Shown here one piece after another: positions 12,667-19,085 of a stretch of DNA of 23,237 nucleotides. The stretch is from SM23-78 sp041479965 (GTDB lineage: Archaea; Nanobdellota; Nanobdellia; Woesearchaeales; SM23-78): positions 1 through 23,237 of the forward strand of contig JBGOZE010000014.1 of the NCBI GenBank assembly GCA_041479965.1, written 5' to 3'. Numbering within the stretch: the first letter of the stretch is position 1; the number at the start of each line of letters is the position of its first letter. Made by a program: the position numbers and the translations under genes. The notes under the pieces are model-generated. The model ran no database searches and was not told the origin of the DNA. It worked only from the letters and a program-made list of their open reading frames with translations.

Positions 12667-13011
12667 TCAGCCCCGATAAGCCCTCGGGTCCAATCCATCA
12701 GCTTCCCAGTACGGAGCTCTGGTCTTGGTTAGAAGCTCTTTGGCATCATGCAACCCCGGCTGCCCGGAATGAGCTTTAAGCTCTATGCCCTCAAGATGAT
12801 TCTCATCAACAACATAATAATGCTCATCCATTCCCTCGCCGTGCAGCAGCCTTATTGATGCGATGTAAGGCAGCATCACTCCCAGGTCCCATAATTGCTT
12901 AAATGGTTCATAACCAGTAAAAGTGGGACAAACCGCACCATTTTCATGCATTTCCTTCAAGTACTTTTTAATATCTCCATCAATGCTCCCGCGGTAATGT
13001 GTTGCTCGCAT
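12667..13011 (-). CDS. Orphan protein, unknown
   Basis: A 114-residue soluble protein; family not recognised. Notable parts are T-H-Y-R-G-S at the N-terminus, L-L-H-G-E-G-M-D-E-H-Y-Y-V-V-D-E-N-H-L in the middle, and many His, Asp and Glu that could bind metal. The gene has its own minus-strand TATA box (13036-13043), centred about 28 nt upstream of the ATG, so it is a leaderless single gene. It replaces the genes (such as eIF6) that commonly follow L31e in archaea, so it may be a later insertion. Function unknown. Confidence 0.58.
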   Translation of the reverse strand: MRATHYRGSIDGDIKKYLKEMHENGAVCPTFTGYEPFKQLWDLGVMLPYIASIRLLHGEGMDEHYYVVDENHLEGIELKAHSGQPGLHDAKELLTKTRAPYWEADGLDPRAYRG

Positions 13012-13078
13012 AATGCTAAGAATCTTGCTAATTTTTTAAATTTAACTAAAAGCGCTTGCTCTCAGATAGAAATCTTCT

Positions 13079-13627
13079 TCACTGCTTCTTAGCAGCTAAT
13101 TCCTGGGCAGTCGGAACTTTGTCTTTGGGAGCTTCTTCTTTCTTCTCAGGAGCAGCTTCAAGCTTTTTTTCTTCTGCTTTGTTCTCGCCTTTTTTCTCCT
13201 CTACAGGCTTTGCAAATGCAGCTCTCTCAGCAGCCTTTTCTTCCTTGGCAAGCTCTTCCCTGCCTTCTGTCACTCCCAGCTTCTTCTCGAGCTTGTCCTT
13301 CATTGTCTTAGGCTCTTTCTTCTTCTCTGCCTTCGCAGCTTCCTTGAACTCAAATCCTTCAAGCTCTGCCCTGACCACATCATCTTCCTTTATCACGTGA
13401 ACTTTGACGTGGTGCGGAGGATTCTTTATTCCGTGCTTCCATAGGTGCTCGTTCAGGTGCATTCCCAGGAGTATGTTCTCGGACTTCATGTGCTTTTCAA
13501 GAAATTGCCTTATAGTCCTGACTGCTCTGGGAGTCTTCTTGTGCTTGGCTGTGCTCCTGAAACTCTTTCTTAAAGGAATATTATAGCTTCTCTCAACTTT
13601 GACTTTGGTCTCTTTCTTCTTTGCCAT
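13079..13627 (-). CDS. Large-subunit ribosomal protein L31e with charged tail
   Basis: A 182-residue protein. Residues about 10-95 match L31e: E-R-S-Y-N-I-P-L-R, then T-P-R-A-V-R-T-I-R-Q-F-L-E-K-H-M-K, and the L-N-E-H-L-W-K-H-G-I-K-N-P-P segment. L31e lies at the tunnel exit, where it contacts SRP and chaperones. Residues about 97-182 are an extra tail rich in Lys, Glu and Ala, probably disordered or helical, ending T-A-Q-E-L-A-A-K-K-Q; L31e is normally 80-95 residues. It follows L39e with a 6-nt gap; a weak ribosome site overlaps the L39e stop. Part of the S19e-L39e-L31e operon. Confidence 0.92.
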   Translation of the reverse strand: MAKKKETKVKVERSYNIPLRKSFRSTAKHKKTPRAVRTIRQFLEKHMKSENILLGMHLNEHLWKHGIKNPPHHVKVHVIKEDDVVRAELEGFEFKEAAKAEKKKEPKTMKDKLEKKLGVTEGREELAKEEKAAERAAFAKPVEEKKGENKAEEKKLEAAPEKKEEAPKDKVPTAQELAAKKQ

Positions 13628-13633
13628 ATATCA

Positions 13634-13807
13634 TCACGCCTTTATCTTAGTCCTTCTCCAGTTCCTCTTGACAACAGTATGCCTTCCAGGATGCACCCTT
13701 CTGGTCTTGCCGTAGATCTTAGGCACTGTCCAGTATGGAGCCCACTTAGTCTGCTCTCCTTTCTTGATCAGCCTCTTCTTCTTAGCCCTTGGTTTGTATC
13801 TTGTCAT
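13634..13807 (-). CDS. Large-subunit ribosomal protein L39e
   Basis: A 57-residue, very basic protein. The start M-T-R-Y-K-P-R-A-K-K-K-R-L-I-K-K and the end W-R-R-T-K-I-K match L39e, a short protein lining the exit tunnel; P-Y-W-T-V and R-R-V-H-P-G-R-H sit at the expected central positions. L39e is usually about 51 residues, so this one is slightly longer. The gap to S19e is 12 nt and to L31e 6 nt, so the three genes form one operon. In many archaea a PDCD5-like gene sits between S19e and L39e; it is absent here. Confidence 0.88.
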   Translation of the reverse strand: MTRYKPRAKKKRLIKKGEQTKWAPYWTVPKIYGKTRRVHPGRHTVVKRNWRRTKIKA

Positions 13808-13819
13808 TTTCGTTTCTCC

Positions 13820-14428
13820 TCAAGCTGAAGGGTTTGCCTCTTTCAGAAAACTTGAGTTTCCAAAACCTTCTGTTTTGGATTCAGAAATCTTAGATTTCTG
13901 TATTTCTGATTCAGCAAGTTTCTGACTTGCTGTTTTCTGAGCCTCTTGCTTAGCAGGCTCCTTGGCTTCAGCAAGTTTCTCACTTGCTGTCTTCTCTGAA
14001 GCAACCTTGGGCTTAGCCCTTGGCTTCTCCAATTCCTTGACTGTGCTGGCAATCAATGATTTAGCCTTCTGGGTTATCACTCTGCCTTTATGCAAGCTTT
14101 TTGACTGCTGCTTCAACAGTCCAGCTGTCTCAAGCTCCTGAAGAATCAATCTTATGATCTTTCCACTGCCTTTGTAGAAGTGCTCAGGAGCAACTCCGTT
14201 GTTCTTTTTTGCGCCATACTTGGTCCTAAGCTTTGAGACTCCTATTGGCTGAAGCCTCTCCACCTTGAGCAGTATGCTTGCTGCCCGCTGGTACCACCAG
14301 TCAGGATTCCTAGGCGGCTTTTCCTTGCTCACTCCTGTCTTCACAAAATCAGCCCAATCAGGCCTTCTGATCATTGGCTTGACCTTCTCTGCCAAGCCGC
14401 TTACAAGCTCTTGTTTTGAAACTCCCAT
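13820..14428 (-). CDS. Small-subunit ribosomal protein S19e with repeat-bearing tail
   Basis: A 202-residue protein. Residues 1-141 match S19e: R-P-D-W-A-D-F-V-K-T-G, N-P-D-W-W-Y-Q-R-A-A-S-I-L-L-K-V, P-I-G-V-S-K-L-R-T-K-Y-G, P-E-H-F-Y-K-G-S-G-K-I-I-R, ending in a winged-helix region. S19e sits on the head of the small subunit and is needed for its maturation. Residues about 142-202 are an extra tail with T-A-S-E-K-L-A-E and T-A-S-Q-K-L-A-E repeats, whose DNA is strongly palindromic. A TATA box lies at 14512-14519 and the ribosome site AGAGGT 11 bases before the ATG. First gene of the S19e-L39e-L31e operon. Confidence 0.93.
   Translation of the reverse strand: MGVSKQELVSGLAEKVKPMIRRPDWADFVKTGVSKEKPPRNPDWWYQRAASILLKVERLQPIGVSKLRTKYGAKKNNGVAPEHFYKGSGKIIRLILQELETAGLLKQQSKSLHKGRVITQKAKSLIASTVKELEKPRAKPKVASEKTASEKLAEAKEPAKQEAQKTASQKLAESEIQKSKISESKTEGFGNSSFLKEANPSA
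13882..13900. repeat. Perfect 19-nt palindrome in the S19e tail
   Basis: CAGAAATCT and AGATTTCTG are perfect 9-bp arms around one central base, in the part encoding I-Q-K-S-K-I-S-E-S. It lies 12 nt from the palindromic element at 13912-13932. Confidence 0.6.
13912..13932. repeat. Palindromic coding element, S19e tail copy 1
   Basis: CAGCAAGT-TTCTG-ACTTGCTG: perfect 8-bp arms with a 5-nt loop. On the coding (minus) strand it is read T-A-S-Q-K-L-A-E. Confidence 0.65.
13969..13989. repeat. Palindromic coding element, S19e tail copy 2
   Basis: CAGCAAGT-TTCTC-ACTTGCTG: the same 8-bp arms and a loop differing by one base from copy 1. Read T-A-S-E-K-L-A-E in the same frame. Confidence 0.65.
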
Positions 14429-14511
14429 GATGATAAACCTCTGCGTCTATTCATACAAATATGACATTCTCCTACAGAACCTCTAAACCAAGCCAAAGGA
14501 TAGGTGAAGCA

Positions 14512-14519
14512 TTTATAAA
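14512..14519 (-). promoter_or_regulatory. TATA box of the S19e operon
   Basis: TTTATAAA (self-complementary) lies about 87 nt before the S19e ATG, predicting a leader of about 60 nt. It is divergent from the pilin-like gene promoter. Confidence 0.5.
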
Positions 14520-14537
14520 TTTATCTTTTTTGCGCAG

Positions 14538-14572
14538 AGCTTGGAAACCTTGGAAAAAAGGCTTTCCAGGCT
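14538..14572. other. Imperfect hairpin between S19e and the pilin-like gene
   Basis: AGCTTGGAAACCTT (14538-14551) can pair with AAGGCTTTCCAGGCT (14558-14572) across a 6-nt loop, with one bulge and one wobble pair. It lies in the 238-nt gap between two divergent genes, upstream of both TATA boxes. It could be an operator, an unlinked RNA hairpin or a relic repeat. Confidence 0.4.
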
Positions 14573-14586
14573 TATAATTACCGAAA

Positions 14587-14596
14587 CTTTTAAATA
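14587..14596 (+). promoter_or_regulatory. TATA box for the pilin-like gene
   Basis: CTTTTAAATA predicts a start near 14619 and a leader of about 48 nt with GAGGTG before the ATG at 14667. A second weaker box (CTTAAATA, 14614-14621) follows. Confidence 0.5.
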
Positions 14597-14666
14597 CAAC
14601 AAATCTCAAAAAGCTTAAATAGTTGAATATTAAGAGTAATATGAAAATCGAAAGAGGTGTTTTATC

Positions 14667-15338
14667 ATGAGGGATAAGAAGGGTTCTATGGAGTTGGGTA
14701 TCAATGCAATTGTCGTGCTGATAATAGCGCTGGTTATTCTCGGCCTAGGAATAGGCTTTGTGACCAGGCTTTTCACGCAGTCATCAGACACATTCGGGGG
14801 GATCATCGCGAGCCAGGAATTGGAGTTCCATGCAGACGCCATGAACGCCATCAAGTTCGACACTACTGAAGCTACTGTGAAGAAAGGAGCTACTAGTGCA
14901 ATCAAAGTCAGCGTTTATAACTCAGGCATATTCGCAGAGAACTCGCCTATTACCCTCTCAGTGACTGAGTGCATAGATGCTAATGGAAACTTATACACTG
15001 ATGCTTGTGATTCGGGCATGATAAGTGCTTGCCTCGCTCTCCCCCCCTCCGACCCATTAGTATGTGATTGCCACCTAAGGGTTGTCAAATTAGCTGCTCC
15101 TTCCCAGCCTATAACCCCTGGAACTGATGGGGGCTACAGAGCAATCCTGAGTGTTCCTAAGACTTATTATGGTGACCTACAAGACCTAGCGGCAATCACT
15201 GCATGGATGAATGATCGTAATGTTGATACTGAAAAAGTCAAGGCTCAGACTTACATCTGCACTATAAAGGCAAGCGATAGCACTGTTGATAACCCTAAGA
15301 TTGCCACATCGCAGCTGTACATAAAAGTCATCGTCTAA
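14667..15338 (+). CDS. Pilin-like secreted protein with class III-type N-terminus
   Basis: A 223-residue protein. The N-terminus M-R-D-K-K-G-S-M-E-L-G-I-N followed by a long hydrophobic helix (about residues 13-35) resembles archaeal type IV pilin/archaellin precursors: a short basic leader, a small residue at the cleavage point, then E and a hydrophobic assembly helix. The remaining about 185 residues look like a secreted beta-rich domain with six cysteines (for example C-D-C-H). It is similar at its N-terminus to the protein at 16466. Likely a subunit of a surface filament or secretion complex; this is inference. GAGGTG precedes the ATG by about eight bases. A 9-codon ORF (14641-14670) overlaps the start. 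Confidence 0.7.
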   Translation: MRDKKGSMELGINAIVVLIIALVILGLGIGFVTRLFTQSSDTFGGIIASQELEFHADAMNAIKFDTTEATVKKGATSAIKVSVYNSGIFAENSPITLSVTECIDANGNLYTDACDSGMISACLALPPSDPLVCDCHLRVVKLAAPSQPITPGTDGGYRAILSVPKTYYGDLQDLAAITAWMNDRNVDTEKVKAQTYICTIKASDSTVDNPKIATSQLYIKVIV

Positions 15339-15348
15339 GAGAAAAAAA

Positions 15349-15362
15349 TTATTTTTTATTTT
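15349..15362 (+). terminator. T-rich terminator after the pilin-like gene
   Basis: TTATTTTTTATTTT begins ten bases after the stop codon, an expected archaeal terminator. The next gene has a TATA-like box (CATATAA, 15363-15369) at once after it. Confidence 0.45.
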
Positions 15363-15413
15363 CATATAAGCCAGCATTAATATTACATCAAAAAAGAGGG
15401 GGTGGATTTTTTC

Positions 15414-15647
15414 ATGGCAAAGACTAAGAGGCATATGACCCATGATGAAGAGTTTCAGATAATGAAGATAGTATTGGACAAGTTCCTATGGCTTGGAGTG
15501 GCTATAATGGCTTTCGGCTTCTACAAGATGATAAGCTTGAGCGAAAGCTTCACTTACGGCTTGACTGTGCTAGCTGCAGGAGCTATCATCCTGATAATCT
15601 TCATGGTAATTCTTATCAGGGAGTACAACTTTTTAGGAAGTAATTAG
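15414..15647 (+). CDS. Small two-helix membrane protein
   Basis: A 77-residue protein with a charged N-terminal cytoplasmic part (M-A-K-T-K-R-H-M-T-H-D-E-E) and two membrane helices (about residues 25-43 and 48-70). Function unknown. Its position between two predicted exported-protein genes suggests a membrane anchor or platform component of the same system, but this is inference. The ATG at 15414 is chosen because GAGGGGGTG lies about nine bases upstream; a GTG at 15402 falls inside that ribosome site. Confidence 0.62.
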   Translation: MAKTKRHMTHDEEFQIMKIVLDKFLWLGVAIMAFGFYKMISLSESFTYGLTVLAAGAIILIIFMVILIREYNFLGSN

Positions 15648-15671
15648 AGCTGGCAATTGTCTGGGAATAAA

Positions 15672-16460
15672 ATGAGAGCAGCCAATACCCTATTAATCCT
15701 TGTATTAATAGCAAGCATCTTGTCCATAATCTTCTTAGCTGGCTGCCAGAAAGCCCAGTGCTCTGTCAATAATGATTGCCGCCTCGCATCTAATAAGTGC
15801 GACATAAGCAGGTGCGTGAAGGCAAGATGCGTCCTGGAAGTTGGGCCTAACTGCTGCGGCAATGGGGAATGCGAAGCTTCTTCTGGCGAGAACAAGTGCA
15901 GCTGCCCTGTTGATTGCGGCAAATGCTCAGGCAAGGTCAAGTATGATGTAATAGGAAGCAGAGGGCCAAAGCAGGTCAATGCTAGCTATGCAATCTATTA
16001 TTGCGAGGACAGCGAGTGCAAGATAGGAGTTGATAATAGCGTGGTGACCCAATTATCTCTCATGCCTACTAACAATATCGATGAGGCTGGGGCTTTCACA
16101 GCAGAAACCCTCACCATCATGAATAACCCTTTTATCATTGGCAATGACAAAGTCACTGTCAGGATTAGGCTTACTGACCTGAACCCTGCTGTCACGAGCA
16201 TGGGCATAATATTCACTAACATCCAAATAGTTAGCGGAAGCGAGCTGATGGGAGAGAGAGTGATAGTCAAGAAGATGATTACTGTAGGCCAATTATTGGA
16301 GGAGACCTTCAGCCTTAACAGCTCCCAATCATTAGTGGAGGAAGACAAGACCATCTACATAAAGGTTGATTATGAGTACACCCTGCAAGGCAAGGCAGCA
16401 CCCATAAGGAACAGCTACAAGGCCAAGCTGGCTGACAAGGTATGGTTCATTGTGCCGTGA
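15672..16460 (+). CDS. Cys-rich lipoprotein-like exported protein
   Basis: A 262-residue protein with an N-terminal hydrophobic segment ending in L-A-G-C (Cys at residue 25), a classic lipobox. Residues about 25-85 are very Cys-rich and include N-C-C-G-N-G-E-C-E and C-S-C-P-V-D-C-G, close to the C-G-N-G-x-C-E...C-P-x-D-C repeat seen in many exported proteins. Residues about 90-262 look like a beta-sandwich domain without recognised family. It should be anchored outside the membrane. The window also encodes Lgt (18200-19003), the enzyme that lipidates such cysteines. The ATG at 15672 is preferred to a TTG at 15657 because it directly precedes the signal segment. The next gene begins five bases after the stop. 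Confidence 0.68.
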   Translation: MRAANTLLILVLIASILSIIFLAGCQKAQCSVNNDCRLASNKCDISRCVKARCVLEVGPNCCGNGECEASSGENKCSCPVDCGKCSGKVKYDVIGSRGPKQVNASYAIYYCEDSECKIGVDNSVVTQLSLMPTNNIDEAGAFTAETLTIMNNPFIIGNDKVTVRIRLTDLNPAVTSMGIIFTNIQIVSGSELMGERVIVKKMITVGQLLEETFSLNSSQSLVEEDKTIYIKVDYEYTLQGKAAPIRNSYKAKLADKVWFIVP

Positions 16461-16465
16461 ATAAC

Positions 16466-17014
16466 ATGAAAAAAGCAAGCATAGAGCTAAGCATCAATTT
16501 CCTGGTCGTGATAATAATATGTGTAGTCATGCTGGGCTTTGGCATCAAGCTGTTGATGGATGCAAACAAGACAGCATATGAGCTGAGAAAACAAGTTGAC
16601 ACATACAACCGTGGCATATTGAAAGAAATCTTGGATGATGGCTCCCTAGTCACTATTTTTCCTATGTCAGACAAAGGAGCTGGTGGCCAGCCAGTTGACT
16701 TTGACCTTGGAATCAGGAACGAGCTAGGCCATGACCAGGATTTCTGCGTAGCCATAGAGCCAGACCAGTTCACTCCTGGCTCAGCGGATTTCCAGAAACT
16801 ATATGTTCCTGGCCCTTATGCTGTGGCTAACACTGCGGAAACATATATTCCTCTCAGGCTGATAACTCCCAATAATGCTCGCAAGGGCTCATATCTCTTC
16901 AATATTTGCGTGTGCGCTCCTGCTGCAGCTTCTAGATGCACCTCTTCTGAGTGCAGCTGCAATTCTGACGCCAAGTACGGCCTTATGCAGAAAGTGCAGG
17001 TCAATGTAGGCTAG
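16466..17014 (+). CDS. Second pilin-like secreted protein
   Basis: A 182-residue protein. Its start M-K-K-A-S-I-E-L-S-I-N-F-L-V-V-I-I-I and the following helix repeat the pattern of the protein at 14667 (K-K-G-S-M-E-L-G-I-N), so both probably have the same kind of cleavable leader and assembly helix. The rest is a secreted domain with cysteines near the end (C-V-C-A-P...C-T-S-S-E-C-S-C). The ATG at 16466 lies five bases after the lipoprotein stop, and the signal starts here; a GTG in an upstream frame position is unlikely. With the three preceding genes it forms a four-gene surface-protein cluster. Confidence 0.68.
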   Translation: MKKASIELSINFLVVIIICVVMLGFGIKLLMDANKTAYELRKQVDTYNRGILKEILDDGSLVTIFPMSDKGAGGQPVDFDLGIRNELGHDQDFCVAIEPDQFTPGSADFQKLYVPGPYAVANTAETYIPLRLITPNNARKGSYLFNICVCAPAAASRCTSSECSCNSDAKYGLMQKVQVNVG

Positions 17015-17025
17015 AGCCTAGCTTA

Positions 17026-17403
17026 TCATACTTTAGTTATCCTGTCAGTTATCTCTTCGAACAACAATATCCCATTGGTCTTGACCCTGTAAGAATTAGC
17101 ATAAAGCACATCATCAAGCAAAGCCTTGAAAATCCTTGTATCAATCGCATATTTCTCTCTCATATAATCCGATACTTTCCTTGCTCCGCCCATGCTCCGG
17201 CAAGCCCAGATGCCACCCCAATCACCAGCGCCATGCTTGACTTGAGTTTGAGGCAGCATGAACCATTCATTCACAGGATACTCTATGATGTTAGGGTTCT
17301 TTCTCAAGCCCAATGATCTCATGTCAGAAGTTACTACCTTGTAGCCGAGCAAGTATTCAATGTTGTCAAGGCAAATCTTCTTTAAGGATTGATTAGTTTG
17401 CAT
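17026..17403 (-). CDS. Orphan protein, unknown
   Basis: A 125-residue soluble protein; no family recognised. It has conserved-looking segments: L-L-G-Y-K-V-V-T-S-D-M-R-S-L-G-L-R-K-N-P near the N-terminus, G-D-W-G-G-I-W-A-C-R, and L-Y-A-N-S-Y-R-V-K-T-N-G-I-L-L in the C-terminal part. The Asp-Trp-Gly-Gly turn and the Arg-rich strands might form a nucleotide or sugar site, but this is only an impression. An AT-rich box at about 17427-17433 on the minus strand lies 27 nt before the ATG. It is convergent with the pilin-like gene ending at 17014. Confidence 0.58.
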   Translation of the reverse strand: MQTNQSLKKICLDNIEYLLGYKVVTSDMRSLGLRKNPNIIEYPVNEWFMLPQTQVKHGAGDWGGIWACRSMGGARKVSDYMREKYAIDTRIFKALLDDVLYANSYRVKTNGILLFEEITDRITKV

Positions 17404-17456
17404 CTTGCACTGAGAAAACAGCTTTCATTTAAGAAGTTTATTTTAAATCCTGCCAC

Positions 17457-18116
17457 TCAAGGAATCAGTCCTTTGAGGGCTTTCTCAGGGTCATCTGCCA
17501 GGGTGATGCCAGAAGCAATAAGGATTCCGTCAGCACCAAGCTCAAGAGCAGTCACAACATCCTGCCTGTCCTTGATGCCAGCACCAACCAATAACCTTAT
17601 TCCGTACTGCTCCTTTATGTCATGAACGCTCCTGCTGATGATCTCAGGCTGAGCCTTGCTAACGCTGATATCCCCACCGATAAGCTCAGGGGGCTCCACT
17701 GCTATGAAGTCAGGCTTCATATGAGCTATCTTGCCAGCTTTCTCTGGAGAATCAGCGCACACCACAGTTGCCAGGCTGACTGCCTTAGCCCTCTTGATGC
17801 TCTCCTCTAATTTTTTCATCGGAATCTGGTGCTCAGAATGATTGAGCAAAGTACCTGTTGCTCCTGCTGTTCTCACAACTTCTGGAAGCACGCTTCCAGT
17901 GTATCTGCCAGGAGGATAAGAGTCAACGTGCTCTGCGTAGACAGGAATGCTCACTGCTTTGCTCACAGGAAAGATGTCTGGAGCGCAGACAGCCACTCTT
18001 ATGTCTGTACCTGTCTCAAAAGCCACTTTTTCGCAGATCTTGGCCAGATGCACAGCTTCTTCTCCTGTGCTGCTAGGATAAGTCTTGAAATTCACGATGA
18101 TAATTGGTTTCTTCAT
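17457..18116 (-). CDS. tpiA: Triosephosphate isomerase, archaeal type
   Basis: A 219-residue enzyme interconverting dihydroxyacetone phosphate and glyceraldehyde 3-phosphate in glycolysis and gluconeogenesis. The catalytic residues are in place: N-F-K with Lys11, N-H-S-E-H with His93, and V-E-P-P-E-L-I-G with Glu141. The phosphate loops G-A-G-I (178-181) and A-S-G (201-203) follow. The length of about 220 residues is that of archaeal TIMs, shorter than the 250 of bacteria. The ATG at 18116 has no good ribosome site. It is an isolated gene, with Lgt upstream on the same strand 83 nt away. Confidence 0.95.
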   Translation of the reverse strand: MKKPIIIVNFKTYPSSTGEEAVHLAKICEKVAFETGTDIRVAVCAPDIFPVSKAVSIPVYAEHVDSYPPGRYTGSVLPEVVRTAGATGTLLNHSEHQIPMKKLEESIKRAKAVSLATVVCADSPEKAGKIAHMKPDFIAVEPPELIGGDISVSKAQPEIISRSVHDIKEQYGIRLLVGAGIKDRQDVVTALELGADGILIASGITLADDPEKALKGLIP

Positions 18117-18199
18117 TTTAGTCGATGCCTCGCAGAGCAGATAATTGTTAGTTAACTGATTTATTATTAAATTTTAGGCGCCTCAATTGCCGGCGAGGC

Positions 18200-19003
18200 T
18201 TATCTATTTGCTTTTATCTTTACCCTTTTTATTCTTTTGTATTTTGATAAGAAAAAAGTGCTAACTATCACCATTAGCAGGCATAAGTACTGCCCCATGC
18301 TGAGGCCAAACCATACAGGATCTGTTCCTGGGTCTCGAAGGAAGGAAATGAAAAACCTTAGTGTACCGTACATCAGGACGAAAATCCAGAATATCATTCC
18401 GTCCTTAAGTTTTTTCTTGATGCTTTTGTTGAAGTAGAGAATGCTCAGGGTTACGAATATCACGACGTTCTTGGCTGCCTCATATAATTGGCTTGGATGC
18501 CTGCAGCCATCATAGCCTGGGAACACAACGCACCAAGGAACATTGGCCTTGATGCCTACCAGCTCTCCGTTGATGAAATTAGCTATCCTGCCAAAGAACA
18601 AGCAAACTGCCAAGGGAAGCACTGCGAAGTCTGCGAGCTTGTAAAAGCTTACCCTGTGCTTCTTGCAGAACAATAAGCCTGCGAGCACCGCTCCGATAAG
18701 TCCTCCGTGGAAGCTCATTCCTCCATGCCAGGTCTTCAGTATCTCAAGAGGGTCTGTGATGAAAGTTCTAGGCTCATAGAAGACGAAAAGCAAGAGCCTT
18801 GCCCCTATTATTGCCCCGAGAATCAAATAAAGCATGAAAGTGTCTGCTTTCTCAGGCGTGAAATTAGGGATTTTCTTCTGCTTCGCAATCCTCCTGAAAA
18901 GAAAATAAGTGGCCAGGAACCCCAGGGCATAGACCAGGCCGTAGTATCTTATCTCAAAAGGTCCGAGGTTCGAGAGCACTGGATTGATGTTGTGATAAAA
19001 CAA
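18200..19003 (-). CDS. lgt: Prolipoprotein diacylglyceryl transferase (Lgt)
   Basis: A 267-residue protein with about seven membrane helices. The Lgt motifs are clear: G-G-M-S-F-H-G-G-L-I-G (His99), G-R-I-A-N-F-I-N-G-E-L-V-G (Arg139, the catalytic region) and R-H-P-S-Q-L-Y-E-A. The C-terminal motif reads R-F-F-I-S-F-L-R-D-P-G, where bacterial enzymes usually have E in place of the Ser. Lgt moves a diacylglyceryl group onto the lipobox cysteine, in the outer leaflet of the membrane. The start is TTG at 19003: GAGG lies five bases upstream and the nearest ATG (19015-19017) is out of frame. A TATA box sits near 19038-19045. Confidence 0.93.
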   Translation of the reverse strand: MFYHNINPVLSNLGPFEIRYYGLVYALGFLATYFLFRRIAKQKKIPNFTPEKADTFMLYLILGAIIGARLLLFVFYEPRTFITDPLEILKTWHGGMSFHGGLIGAVLAGLLFCKKHRVSFYKLADFAVLPLAVCLFFGRIANFINGELVGIKANVPWCVVFPGYDGCRHPSQLYEAAKNVVIFVTLSILYFNKSIKKKLKDGMIFWIFVLMYGTLRFFISFLRDPGTDPVWFGLSMGQYLCLLMVIVSTFFLSKYKRIKRVKIKANR

Positions 19004-19085
19004 TTCTTCCTCACCATGGCTTAAGAAAATCCCTGACTATAAAAAGTTTGCTTAAAAGCATGAAAGACAGGCACATCAGCCGAGC

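Noticed and set aside
14641..14670. 9-codon frame overlapping the pilin-like start
   Set aside because: Too short and without a ribosome site; the overlap ATGA with the SD inside may be accidental. Noted only in the gene entry.
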